NCBI GenBank assembly: GCA_030847615.1
Contig: JAUMIR010000003.1
Location: 287,674,265-287,738,264, forward strand
Length of the DNA: 64,000 nt
Direction of reading: 5' to 3'
From: Gambelia wislizenii
Taxonomy: Eukaryota; Chordata; Lepidosauria; Squamata; Crotaphytidae
The first letter of the stretch is position 1; every line of letters starts with the position of its first letter. This document shows positions 1 to 10,510 of this stretch, one piece after another. The position numbers and the translations under genes were made by a program. The notes beneath the pieces were generated by a model, which did not search any database, was not told where the DNA came from, and worked only from the letters and a program-made list of their open reading frames with translations.

Positions 1-300
1 CAACTTAGACCACCTAGTGTTGATGAAGGACCAGGCACCTGCCTTTAATTGAGTGCTTGCAGAAAAACAGTAAAAGCACCGTCTTTAATTTGTAATGAGT
101 TTTGACTTGCCTTGACATAAGCTGTGAGAATAGCTGTGGGGGCAATTTGTCAAAAGTAACAAGTATGTTCTGTTCTGCATTTTAGTATTGAAAAATCTGG
201 TGTGTGGGACTGAAGAAAAGACTAATATGACCCCAGTACTTGATTGTCTTTAAAGGGCAGATTTCTTGTATAGTAACATACCTGCCTAAATACGGTAAAG

Positions 301-512
301 ACACCAGAACCCATATGGTATTGTAAGATAAGCAGGGTCAGCTCTGGTTAGGGATGGGAGACCACCAATGAATACCAGGTGCTGTAGGCTATATTTCAGA
401 GGAAAGAACTGGCAAAATCACCTCTGAGTATCCCTTGCCTAAAAAAAATCCTATGAAATTCATGGGGCCGCCATAAGCCAACAGGTAACATGAAGGCACA
501 TGCACACACATT
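301..512 (+). mobile_element. 5S-rRNA-headed SINE (5S-Sauria type)
   Basis: Positions 324-390 read like the 3' half of vertebrate 5S rRNA: TAAGCAGGGTC, then CTGGTTAG, GATGGGAGACC, GAATACCAGGTGCTGTAGGCT, including the internal pol III control box. The rest (about 391-512) matches the body and tail of the Sauria SINEs elsewhere in this window: an AGAGGAAAG stretch, then GCCGCCATAAG and ATGAAGGCACA. So a 5S head is joined to a Sauria/RTE-type tail. The 5' half of the 5S head is decayed or missing. Confidence 0.8.
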
Positions 513-532
513 TTATTGCTAACACCCTAATC

Positions 533-669
533 CAGTGGTTCCCAAACTTTAGTCCTCCAAGTGTTTTGGACTTTAGCTCCCAAAAAGATCCAGCCAGCTT
601 GGCCAACAGTCAGGAATTCTGGGAGCTGAAGTGCAAAACCTCTGGAGAACCAAAGTTTGGGAACCACTA
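533..669. mobile_element. hAT-like miniature element with long TIRs
   Basis: The left end CAGTGGTTCCCAAACTTT and the right end AAAGTTTGGGAACCACTA are inverted copies, and the pairing runs well inward (TTTGGACTTTAGCTCCC against GGGAGCTGAAGTGCAAA). The flanking octamers CCCTAATC and CCTTAAAC agree at six of eight positions, as an old 8-bp hAT target duplication would. There is no coding capacity. Confidence 0.7.
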
Positions 670-1063
670 CCTTAAACTATAAACTTACGGTACTTGGGTT
701 TAAATAGAGGGATGATTGACAATAGAGGGCTTCACTGGCACAAGGCTGTAGTATGTTCAAAGGATGATAAACCACCAATATACCTTGGTCAACAGTTTGT
801 TCCTTATTAAGTAGACATAGTCAGACATTTAATGTTTCATCTTAGAATAGTACCAACCAGAGACAAGCTACAGAGACAATCTGGAGTGAATCTATACTAC
901 ACAGTTATGATCATTTGATACCATTTTAACTGTCTAGGGAATTCTGGAATTAGTAGCTTGCTAGAGATCTCTGATACTGTGGTTCAGGGGTGTGGGCTAG
1001 ACTAATGCTTTTCATGCTATCTGATGTATGAGACTGGCATTTTTTTTCTAATATGGCAGTACC

Positions 1064-1192
1064 ATATTTGTGCCCATTGGCTACAACAGTTTCTTTCTTT
1101 CATGGAACCTCTTAATTGACCAGTAGCCAATGGCTCATGGACCAGCACCAGTCCATGGACCATCACTTTCAGCAGTACTGGACTAGACTATG
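1064..1192 (-). mobile_element. fragment of a hAT-like element
   Basis: On the minus strand this begins CAGTACTGCTGAAAGTGATGG, which matches the start of the repeat at 7483 (CAGTGCTGCTCCAAGTGATGG). CCATTGGCTAC occurs in both orientations. The far end is not recognisable. The flanks (670-1063 and 1193-1334) show nothing further. Confidence 0.45.
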
Positions 1193-1333
1193 TTGTATAT
1201 ATACACTCCTGGCCCAGTTCTTGCTACTCAGCTTGCAACTTGATTATGCCCAAACTTAATGGGAAACCTATTTTTGTTTACTGTCCTAGGAATTCTCCAG
1301 ATATTTTTGTCCAACAGCTTCCTAGAACTACGT

Positions 1334-1334
<1 letters not shown>

Positions 1335-1380
<46 letters not shown>

Positions 1381-1381
1381 A
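1335..1381. repeat. (CT)n then (CA)n microsatellite
   Basis: About 15 CT units run directly into about 8 CA units. Confidence 0.95.
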
Positions 1382-2689
1382 CCCTATAGTTAAATGTATT
1401 TTCCTATCTGTCTCCTTAAATGTCACCATTTCTCTAAGAGTGATACTGTGCTTCCTTATACCTTTCAGAAAATGTATCCTGAGTCACTGTTTTAGTGAAC
1501 TTCAGAAAGTGGGGAAAGACTTCTAAAATATTTATTAATTACTGCTTTAGGAGATGGGATCATTCCGCTCTATTTATTTGGTTTTTTGGCGGAAATGAGT
1601 GGGCATAGTGAGACATGGCCTCAGCCCTCCTTAAAGTACACGACATACTCATAAAAGAAGGGAGGAGGATTCATTAATATGTGACAGTGTATTTGGAGAT
1701 AGTTCTGGTTCAGAGTTGCCAATGTCTATTTTCCAAAGTACTAGGACCCAGCCAATGTGTTGGTGTTGGGTTTTTTCCCTCAGAAGGGAATAGGCATGTG
1801 GATTTGGGAAAGGGGGGGGGACATGCAGGAAATGAGAGTGCCTTTAAGGATGAGTAGAGTTTTTATGCAAAAACAAATCTCACAGAAGGTAGAGAAATGA
1901 CAGAAATGATGAATTGGCAACTTTTTTCTGTCTTTTCCACCTCCTTTTGTGCAGCAACTGACTTCCTTTTGTAGAGAAACTGATAACACCTTTGACTGAG
2001 CTGCAAAAGTAACTTTACTTGCACAGACACACACACACACAGTTGAAATTGATATTAATTCTACATGACCCAGATGTTCTATGCTATAGGACAGAGTATG
2101 ACTATTCAAATAAATAAACAAATCCCCTTTAGATCTGAAGAGGTATAACACTCCAGATCATCATGTGTTTACCCTTGGGGGATATTATAAGGCTTCAATT
2201 GGATATTATAGCAATGTATTCTCATTTTGCCTGTTGTGAGACATTCATATAGAAAAGAGGCACACCAATAGCAAGGATGATTGTTGAGTAAATTACAATT
2301 AACTATGTTATATGCTTGGAAGATGATCAGAGAAGGCTGATGCCTCCCATTTCAGTGGGGTGGTGAACCCTTTATTGGGTTTTAGTCCAGACATTAAAGA
2401 TAATATGCAAGGTCCTGAACCCCATCCCTAATGTAGGTTCAATGCCTTGACTTTAAAAGCTGGACTAAAATCCAGAATGAATGTATTACTTCGCTGACAT
2501 CAGAATCACAAGCCTTTATTGAACATGATTGTGTGTTTTTCTATTAAGTCCAACTGAATACACAGGGAAACTGTGTAGTATGTGTTCTTAGCAGCATATA
2601 TTTAATTTTTTTGTTACGCTCATGTCGTTGGACTTGGTAATTAAAATATTGTGATCTTCGGTCTTTTCTCATTGCTCAATTATAGCCTT
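1382..2689. other. gene-free stretch, no recognised repeat
   Basis: AT-rich intergenic DNA. Short open frames on both strands have no recognisable domain and biased composition. A (CA)n run sits at about 2022-2041. No exon or RNA gene is seen. Confidence 0.6.
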
Positions 2690-3645
2690 ATAATTCTGTT
2701 TTAATTGCCATGGTTACACCCTATGGTATCTTGGGGTTTTCAGTGTAGGGAGGAGACATTGGGGTCGTTTACACGGGCAAATATTCCCCTAAATATACTG
2801 CTAAGATAGCTCATAGTTCCCACGGATCGCAGCACAGCATCGCCTCATTCAGAAGGGGGGAAGGTAAAACACCCAAATATAGTGTGGCAGGGCATGTCGC
2901 TATTTTTGCAGGAATATTTGCAATGTAGTGCTTTATTGGCAGTGTAAACTAGCATTCCGCTAAGGGTTAAAGCACAGCTGCTGATTGGTTGATGATGCAG
3001 GGGTGGGCTTAAAAGAGGGGCAGGGAGGAGGCAAAGACAGTAGCCATTAGAGAAGAAACTTGCAAAAATCCTGTCTGCTATTTTGCGAGCCAGTTTGCAA
3101 AAAAAAAAAAAAAGGATTCCCAACTTCTTTCATTCCTGGAGCATTCCTTCTCATCCTCTGCTGTTTTGAAAGTATGTAAAGCTCATTCGTCACTTTTATC
3201 CTGTGCACGGGGGAGGGAGAGAAACCATTTCACAAAGGGCTGTAGCAAGCTGAACTGCTATTTTCCCTCTCTCTCTCTCTCTCTCTGCTTGGGGGAAGGA
3301 GGGAGGGGGAAATAGAGAGACAGAGAGAGAGAGCAGCTGGAAAAACTTGCGATCCACGGCATGGCAGCAAGACTTTTAGCAGAGAGATTACTCTCCCTCT
3401 GCTTTATGGAGTGAGTTCATTTACAGGCAGATTTACAGACACACACAGAGCCACACACCCCACACTTATTCAAGTCTGAACTTCAAAGCGACATAATTAG
3501 AAAAAAAACCTGACAGGCACAGCTGCGGAAAATAATTAAACCGCAAGTTGCCGCAATAAATCTGCTGTGTAAACCGGCCCTTAGACTTCTTCAGGGCAGT
3601 CTAAGGGCCTTTTCTCGCTACTCTGGATGTGGAACTTTAATGAGG
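2690..3645. mobile_element. miniature TIR element (ACAGTTAAAGTG family), split by an insertion
   Basis: Positions 2700-2758 (AATTGCCATGGTTACACCCTATGG and on to GTAGGGAGGA) match the 5' half of the element at 54819-55038. The match resumes at 3584 with GACTTCTTCAGGGCAG. The gap is exactly the TIR element 2762-3580, so this older copy was the landing site. Its distal end after about 3610 is not clear. Confidence 0.55.
2762..3580. mobile_element. 819-bp TIR element, PIF/Harbinger-like (GTTTACAC family)
   Basis: Left end GGGTCGTTTACACGGGCAAA; right end, inverted, GGGCCGGTTTACACAGCAGA. The flanks are TTG (2759-2761) and TTA (3581-3583), which fits a 3-bp TTA duplication with one change. The host repeat reads straight through if one copy is removed. 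No transposase frame is visible, so the element is non-autonomous. A second element with similar ends lies at 24806-26073. The superfamily assignment rests only on the GG-start TIR and the 3-bp duplication. Confidence 0.65.
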
Positions 3646-4619
3646 AGCACACAGAGAGGACCAGAGCTCTATCATTGATTGTGGAGATAGGCCTCAGAAA
3701 CCAATGTGTCTGAAATTGAAAATCTAGTTGGCATCTAGTAGCATATACATATTGGCCTTTTCTTCTCAATCCTACATCTTAGGAAGTCCATACATGTTGA
3801 GTAGCATGAGTTGCATATGTCTATCTGAGCACATACCGTACTTCAGCAGGCTATTGTTCCTTCGATTTTGTTTCAGACAGCCAAAGATTTGTTGATCCCA
3901 ACTGTGAACTCTAATGTGTCAGAATTTTGATTCATGATGTGACAAAAGGTTTGATCTGTGACACAAAAATTGGATCTATTTTCTTCAACCTGAAACTGGC
4001 TTTTAGCTCCCAGTCCCTAGTGAGAGATAAGTAAAATGTTGGTTATGGATTAAAAACAGATAAGAGGTTTCATTTAAGACTGATAAGGATCATATTTCCA
4101 TATCAAAAGAAATCCAGTTTTCTGTTGTTTTTATATTTAAAAGTGCCTCTTAAATAATGAGCTTTTCATGTAAGCAATACACTTGTTACAAAAAGCTCAA
4201 ACAGTTCTTTCATCATACTTATTATTATACAAAATTAATCTTTTTATCATGCATCTGTTGACAATATTAATTATGATAATCAAAAGCTCAGCCTAAAGGC
4301 ATAGGTACCTTCAAACAAGCTCCAGTGAAACATATAACAGAATCTGTTTTGAAGGGCTTGTTCATATATATATATATATATATATATATGGTTATTTTTT
4401 AAAAAATTGAGCAGCATTATAGTCTCAGTTTTTGCATGATGCCAAAAAAGTTCAAAATGTATAAAACTGGGTTTTGCCATTAGAGAAACAATCTTTCAAA
4501 AGAATCTGGTTTGATAAAGATCTCTCATAGCAGCTATTTATGTACAAGCCTATTCAAAAACTTTCAGGTGCATTTTAAAATGGCAAATGGCTATCAGTAG
4601 CAATTCTCTTCTCATTTTA
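3646..4619. other. gene-free stretch with a (TA)n run
   Basis: AT-rich, no exon or RNA gene recognised. A pure (TA)13 microsatellite lies at 4364-4389. Confidence 0.6.
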
Positions 4620-4805
4620 TGGGGGCAGGGAGAGGGGAATGGATACAATATTGTATGTTTTTTAATCTTTTCTAATTCAATATTATTTTAAGGGGTGGGT
4701 GAGTTAGGGTATTGATGTAATTATGGATTTTTATACTGTAAGCCACCCCGATTGCATTGCATAGGGGCAGGAGAGAAATAATAATAATATTACTGTGTTA
4801 TTTTA
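4620..4805 (+). mobile_element. L2-like LINE 3' tail
   Basis: The stretch ends with TATACTGTAAGCCACCCCGA, then GCATTGCATAGGGGCAGGAG and an (AATA)n tail. This is the usual 3' untranslated end of sauropsid L2-type LINEs. The 5' part is lost. Confidence 0.55.
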
Positions 4806-4834
4806 AAAAATAAAAGAAAACAATATGTAAACAT

Positions 4835-5042
4835 TCTGAATCCACTTGCATAGTATGACTTTATGACTCCGCTTTAACTGTTGCAGCAATCTCCAATGGA
4901 ATCCTGGGTTTGTAATTTGGTGAGGCAAGAAATTCCAAGTATTCCTCCCTAAAATGTAAATCCCAGAATGTCATAGGATGGAACCAGGACAGTTAAAGTG
5001 AAATAATAGCACTATAACTATGTAGTATGAAATTTGGATCTG
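4835..5042. mobile_element. miniature TIR element (ACAGTTAAAGTG family)
   Basis: It shares with 41079-41281 and 54819-55038 an outer TIR, the motif TTTAACTG near the left, ATCCTGGGTTTGTAATTT in the middle, and CAGTTAAAGTGAAATAATAG near the right. The internal inverted pairing (CTTTAACTG/CAGTTAAAG) is visible. It is non-coding. Confidence 0.6.
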
Positions 5043-6559
5043 GAAAGCAGCTTACCATCTTAAATTTCTTACAGGACATCAGAGTACCCCGGTGTTATGG
5101 GAAATCTAAAATGGCAAACAGCTTCTAGATGCATCTGCCTGTTGTTAGACAAACATGTTACCAGCCAAACAGGTGGATGAGTGGATGGGAAATTGAAAGA
5201 GATCCCAAAAGCCTTGGCAAGAAGCTTGGGACCTGAGAGTGGCCTGAGTGAGCTGGTGCCAGTCTCGTCTGGGAAGATCAGAGCCATGGCTCCTAGATTC
5301 AGTCCTTTTGTATAATATTCAGTGAACAGAGCCTTCATTTCCAGAAAACAATGGCAGGAATGCAAAGGCTTTTTAATAGCTTAGTGGTTAGAAGTGGCAT
5401 GGCTATGCTCCTTTTCAGATCTTTTAATAAAGACCCAGTTAACTGAAGTGTCTGCCTATATTCATCCAGGGTAGAGGCCCAATAATCAGCCAACACCACT
5501 CATATGTCTAATTCCCTAATACACTTTTGCCTAAACCAATACCTTAAAAATAACATCTTCAGTTGAGATTAAGAGGGTGATTTTTATTACACTGAAAAAG
5601 CAGCAGTCCATAAGGTCAAAAATGTAGAGGAAAACTGAAAACATTCCATGTGGTACTTTTTCCCAAGGTCATTGCATTTACCTTAAGCATTTCCACATAT
5701 GGTTACTTCTGTCTGCTTTCTGTTGGATTGATGCTATAGTTATGTTTATATAGAATTTTTGGTAACTCTCTTTTTTGCCATTCAGGTCTTTTGAAGAATG
5801 TTTCCTTTTCTTTTAAGATTCAAATAAAACCCTCTTTTCAGAGATTAGATTACCATCCAGTGACTCTCCTTTGTTAGAGCCATCTGTCTAACAAAAAGAA
5901 GGGCTCTGGTAGCTAGGGCAAAGTCATAAACCACAGAGTTGCTTGGGCCTTCTGACTAACCCTTTACAATTTCCATTATGCTAAGCAGCCTTTAGATCAT
6001 TTCAGTGTTGCAGGTAGTAAGTGTGAGCTTCCATTAGTCCTCACCCAAAGGGCATTAAGCCAGAATCTCTCCAATGAACAGTTTCTGAAGTTTAAAAGAG
6101 TTAAAAAGAGTATCCCTTGTTATACACCTGGCTGCATATAGAACAAGAAAAACAATTAATAATAAAGACAATTTTTGTCTTCATTAATTCCATGCTGTAG
6201 CATAAGGAAAAGATCAGACAAGAAAGATGTGAATTATAAGAGATTTAGCAGCCAGAGGAAGAACAACAGCACAATCCTGAACATGCATACTCCCATTATG
6301 TTCACTTACACTTACGTTCAAGTAAGTAGGTGTGGGAATGCAGCCCAAGTCTGAGAAAACTTATACGGGTTTGAACTGTTAAACAATAATTACACTTTTA
6401 TCACTGTTTACTTTTCAGACGATGTTTTGTGTTGGTGTTATCTGAATTGTGTGGGGTCCATGGGGGCCTACTAGTGTCTGAATTAAAATGGGGAATATTA
6501 CTTAGCTCAAATTGGCTTGTAAGAGGTTGGGCAACTGCGGGGATCTTTTAACCCGTGAT
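5043..6559. other. gene-free stretch with one short inverted repeat
   Basis: No exon recognised. Positions 6266-6348 (GCACAATCCTGAACATGC to GGAATGCAGCCC) resemble the miniature repeat whose other end appears at 58108-58175 (GGCTGCAATCCTAAGCACAG). The rest is plain AT-rich DNA. Confidence 0.5.
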
Positions 6560-6562
6560 TAC

Positions 6563-7157
6563 AGAGATTATCAGACAGGAGCACAAAAAGCATTCCTGTC
6601 CCACAATCTCCACTCCGGCCCCTGTCCTGAAACAATAACCCTGAAACAGCACTTACCTTCTCTCATGTCCACATGGCAGCCCAGGAGTGAATGGAGCTCT
6701 AAAGGAGCTCCGTTCACTTCCTGGAGTGAAATCCCACCTGTTCTCGTGAGAAGACGTGAGCGCAGGAAATTCAAATATAAAAAGAAAAATAACACAGTAA
6801 AAGTGACACCAAGCATAAAAACACACTTTAAAATTTACAACTAACCCAGGGAGGGTACAAAAAAGAGAAAAACTTACCTGGATGTCCTGATCTCACCCAA
6901 AAGTGTTCTGGCAGGACCACCCATTGCTGCTGGAATCTCACCAGCAAAACAGGAAACCTTCTCGCACACAGAAAAATGTGGAATGGAAACACTATGGGAG
7001 ATCAATTGCTGGCTTCTCCCTGTCAATAAAAAGAATACCTTGGAACAACAACAGAATGCTTGGGAGATGATGGGGGGCAAAACTAACTGATAAGTAAGCA
7101 ATTTTGTGATCTCATGGCATTGTCATAAAACCATTTTTGATGCGTCTGATAATCTCC
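6563..7157 (-). mobile_element. 595-bp Harbinger-like element (GGAGATTNTCA family)
   Basis: Left end AGAGATTATCAGAC; right end, inverted, GGAGATTATCAGAC. It is flanked by a perfect 3-bp duplication TAC (6560-6562 and 7158-7160). Internally it carries, on the minus strand, GGGTGAGATCAGGACATCC followed by AGGTAAG, the core also found in the copies near 34718, 39720 and 53871. This copy is inverted relative to the one at 53871. No transposase is encoded; open frames at 6512-6844 and 6571-6816 are chance frames. Confidence 0.75.
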
Positions 7158-7160
7158 TAC

Positions 7161-7482
7161 CAATACTAACTTGGACAGACTCACAGACACTGAGTTAAAA
7201 TAATGATGGTTTTTATTGATCATTAGTCTTAACAGCATTCACACTAAAAATCAGGCTTCAAGCAGGCTGTCAAAGAAAGTAGGAAATATTCAGATAGAGG
7301 AATAGAGTGAGGGATTGTGGGTTATACTATACTGATCCAAAGAGCAGATAGCACAGGAAACCAGCAGTGTGATGTCCAGAAGGGAAGAATGGTGAACAGA
7401 CTGATGTAGAGACAGAAAGAAGGGGATCTGTGCACCCAATGACACAGACTGACAGAGCATTAGGAGAACATTTTTAAATCAG
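7161..7482. other. gene-free stretch
   Basis: No coding signal, repeat or RNA gene recognised. Confidence 0.5.
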
Positions 7483-7580
7483 TGCTGCTCCAAGTGATGG
7501 TCCACAAACCATCGGCTGCAGCTCCCTGATGACTTTCAGGGAAGAAAGAAAAAATGTAGCCAATAGGAAACAGAAGCCAG
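7483..7580 (+). mobile_element. hAT-like element end
   Basis: It starts CAGTGCTGCTCCAAGTGATGG and matches, in opposite orientation, the fragment at 1064-1192 (shared GTGATGGTCCA and, further in, TAGCCAAT). It is cut off by the LINE insertion at 7592. Confidence 0.45.
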
Positions 7581-7591
7581 TGCTGGGCATG

Positions 7592-7875
7592 TCTCTCTCC
7601 CCTCTCTCTCTGGCTTCTCTTCGCAAATGAAGATTCAGGAAGGACTCATCCCGCACTTTCTGCAAGTGCGCTGATGACTAAAAAGGCCAATCCGAGATAA
7701 ACAAGTCCGGTTGCAGAAAGCACAGCAGAAGGTTTCCTTGGGTGATGTTTCCTAGAAACATGCCCTGCCCAGTGCAGCTGTGTTCTCAATATCATGGCCT
7801 CAATGCTGGTGATCCCTATTTGCTCAAGGACAGCAACATTCATCACATAGTCAGTCCAGTGTATATTTAGGATTG
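7592..7875 (-). mobile_element. non-LTR retrotransposon 3' fragment, (AG)n-tail family
   Basis: On the minus strand this is the 3' end of the retrotransposon at 8870-9998. It ends with the GCCAGAGAGAG tail and is flanked by a perfect 11-bp target duplication TGCTGGGCATG (7581-7591 and 7876-7886). Roughly 270 bp present in the 8870 copy (between GATGTTT and CCTAGAAACATGCCC) is missing here. It is therefore a 5'-truncated, internally deleted insertion. The open frame across it encodes only the C-terminal fragment of the reverse transcriptase protein. Confidence 0.85.
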
Positions 7876-7937
7876 TGCTGGGCATGTAGGGAAACAAAAA
7901 ATGAAGAAGCATTATTTTATATTCGTTGTTCAAAGTA

Positions 7938-8150
7938 AGAGCCAGAGTGGTATAGTGACTGAAGGGTGGACTAGGACTCTAGGAGACCAGGGTTTGAATT
8001 CCTGTTCAGCCATGGAAATCCACTGAATGATCTTGGGCAAGTCACACACTCTCAACTTAAGAGGAAGGTAATGGCAAATGTCCTCTGAAAAAATCTTGCC
8101 AATAAAACCATATAACAGAGTTACATGTCATAAAGGCACATAACAAGAGA
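7938..8150 (+). mobile_element. Sauria SINE (tRNA-derived)
   Basis: The tRNA-like head has an A-box region, then GACCAGGGTTTGAATTCC (B box) and GGGCAAGTCACAC. The conserved squamate SINE body follows (AGAGGAAGGTAATGGCAAAT, AATCTTGCCAA). The tail is degraded but keeps CATAAAGGCACATAACAA. Confidence 0.85.
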
Positions 8151-8869
8151 ACAAGGATAACTGCTATTTGCATCCTTAGTGTGGAAGATGATGGACTCTT
8201 AACATTTCTACTGACACTATAGTAACAAATAAGGTAGTGGAGTGATACCATAATGAAGTCGATTTTGGCTTGCTAGTACTGCTGCTATATGGTGGCACAT
8301 ATGATAATATGGTTTTAAAAATCAGAACATGTCTAAGTACTAAATACGATCCCATTTGTAGAAGTTGCTACAGACATATTATGATATTGCTGGCAAAAGA
8401 GAATACTGTTTATGTGAATAACAGGCAAAACACAGCTGATCTGGCTTATGAAAGGAACAGCAGTCCAATTGCATTGACATAACATGTTTTGTTCCACTAA
8501 AAAGGCAGGAACATGGAACATCACAATAATCAAGTGGTCCAGGGAGTTGTTCAACAATGTGTACAACTCCTACAGGATTACCTAATTTACAGAATTATCC
8601 ATGGTGCTGTAAATTAGAGCACAGTAGGCCTAGCGTTTCTGGGTGTTTCATTCTCTACGCTCAGAAAACCTTTTGGAGAAGAAGTGGGACAGGGGGAGAT
8701 AAAATGAGAATCTTGGAGGAAAGAAACCTCTTTGCCTTGTCTCATCATGAAGCTAGTAAACATTGCTAGAACAATGACTATTTTCCATTAGGTACAGAGG
8801 GAAGGCAGTGATATTAAAGTTCTCCAATATGTTGGATCTAAAGACTGGAAAACTAACTGTCCCTTTTTA
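8151..8869. other. gene-free stretch
   Basis: Short frames on both strands lack any recognisable domain. No repeat identified. Confidence 0.5.
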
Positions 8870-9998
8870 GCCTCTCTCTCTCTCTCTGGCTTTTCTTCGC
8901 AAATGAAGATTCAGGAAGGACTCATCCCACGCTTTCTGCAAGCGCGCTGATGACTAAAAAGGCCAATCCAAGATAAACAAGTCCGGTTGCAAAAAGCACA
9001 GCAGAAGGTCTCCTTCGGTGATGTTTTTGGGTTGTGATTCTTTCTGCATTGTCGTTTCTCTTCAAGACTTGTTCGTCGTGAGTTCTCAAATAAGGCTGCA
9101 GCATTGTGGATAGTGTGTCTCCATGCCTCCCGATGTGAGGCCAGGGCGGACCACTGTTGGTGATCAATTTGGCCGAGCCTGAGATGTTGTTTCAGGGAGT
9201 CTTTGTATCGCTTTTTTGGAGTGCCCCTCTTACGCTGACCCATGGCGAGTTCACCGTAGAGTAGTATTTTGGGGAGGCGATGGTCCTCCATCCTAGAAAC
9301 ATGCCCTGCCCAGCGCAGCTGTGTTCTCAATATCATGGCCTCAATGCTGGTGATCCCTGCTTGCTCAAGGACAGCAACATTCGTCACATAGTCAGTCCAG
9401 TGTATATTTAGGATTGTGCATAAACAGCGCTGATGAAAGCGCTCGAGGAGTTGTAGGTGGTGGCGATAGGTGACCCATGTTTCAGATCCATAAAGGAGGA
9501 TAGACAGTACAATGGCTCTATACACACTGATTTTTGTGCTTTGCCTCAGGTGTTTATTGCTCCAGACTCTTTTGTGAAGTCTTCCAAATGCACTATATGC
9601 CTTTGCTAATCTGTGATCGATCTCTTTGTCAATCTTGGCATCTGAGGAAATGATGCTTCCCAGGTAGGTGGACTGCTGAACGGACTTGAGCACAGATTTG
9701 CCGACGGCAATGTGGGGATGTTGGTGTTCATCCTGTGGTGCAGGCTGGTAAAGAACTTCTGTTTTCTTCAGGTTGACTTCTAGCCCAAACAGCTCTGCAG
9801 CTGTTGCAAAGCAGGATGTTAGGCGCTGCAGAGCTGTTTCTGTGTGGGCAACAAGGGCAGCATCATCGGCGAAGAGCAGCTCACGGACTAGATAGTTTAG
9901 AGTCTTAGTGTGAGCCCTCAGACAGCTTACGTTAAACAAGCTACCATCAGTACGGTAACGTATTTAGATGCCGTCATCTTCTTCAAGCTCTGCCACAG
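8870..9998 (-). pseudogene. non-LTR retrotransposon, 3' half of reverse transcriptase ORF
   Basis: On the minus strand an uninterrupted 342-codon frame (9939 to 8911) encodes the C-terminal part of a non-LTR reverse transcriptase. It has the catalytic FADDAALVAHTE block, then KKTEVLYQP and YLGSIISSDAKID, the thumb-like region around LLYGSETW, the AGITSIEAMILRTQLRWAGHV block, and a C-terminal cysteine/histidine knuckle (CAFCNRTC, then SHQRAC). The frame can be followed upstream to about 9998 but is broken by a TAA near 9964. All of the 5' RT and any endonuclease is missing, so the copy is dead. The 3' end is GAAGAAAAGCCAGAGAG with an (AG)n run rather than poly(A). The clade is uncertain: it looks like the I/Ingi-Vingi side of non-LTR elements, not CR1 or L2. 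Three shorter copies lie at 7592, 20152 and 36505. Confidence 0.8.
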
Positions 9999-10200
9999 CC
10001 TACAATTCCCAGAATTCCAGGGATTCTGGCAGTTATAGAACAAAAAGATAATTATTCTACGTTCTGGTAGATAGGATCTCTGAAGTATAAGAAGGATTTA
10101 TTTACTTGAAAAACAGGATAAATTTAAAAATAAGAACTCACTTCAGAACAGGAGAGGATGAAATGCAGTAAGCAAGATGTCTTATTTAATTATAGAGATA

Positions 10201-10508
10201 CAGTTGAGTGTTCCTTATCCGGAATTCCAAAATTCAAAATATTCCAGAATCCAAAATTGTCCACATGAGTGGCTAAGATAGTGACACCTTTGCTTTCTGA
10301 TAGTTTAATGTAAACAAACTTTGTTTCATGCACAAAATTTGAAATATAGTTTATAAAATTACCTTATGTGTCTAAGGTATATATGAAACATAAATGAATT
10401 CTTTATTTAAACTTGGGTCCCATTTCCAAGATATCTCATTATGTATATGCAAATACTCCAAAATATTCCCAAATCCAAAATACGTATGGATAAGGGAGAC
10501 TCAAGCTG
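10201..10508. mobile_element. pogo/Tigger-like miniature element
   Basis: Ends CAGTTGAGTGTTCCTTATCC and, inverted, CAGCTTGAGTCTCCCTTATCC, flanked by TA on both sides (10199-10200 and 10509-10510). The TA target and CAG terminus fit Tc1/mariner, pogo branch. The interior contains CCAAGATATCTCATTATGTA, shared in inverted order with the copy at 12151-13081. It is non-coding. Confidence 0.8.
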
Positions 10509-10510
10509 TA

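Noticed and set aside
301..420. functional 5S rRNA gene
   Set aside because: Only the 3' half is recognisable, it has substitutions, and it is fused to a SINE body and tail.
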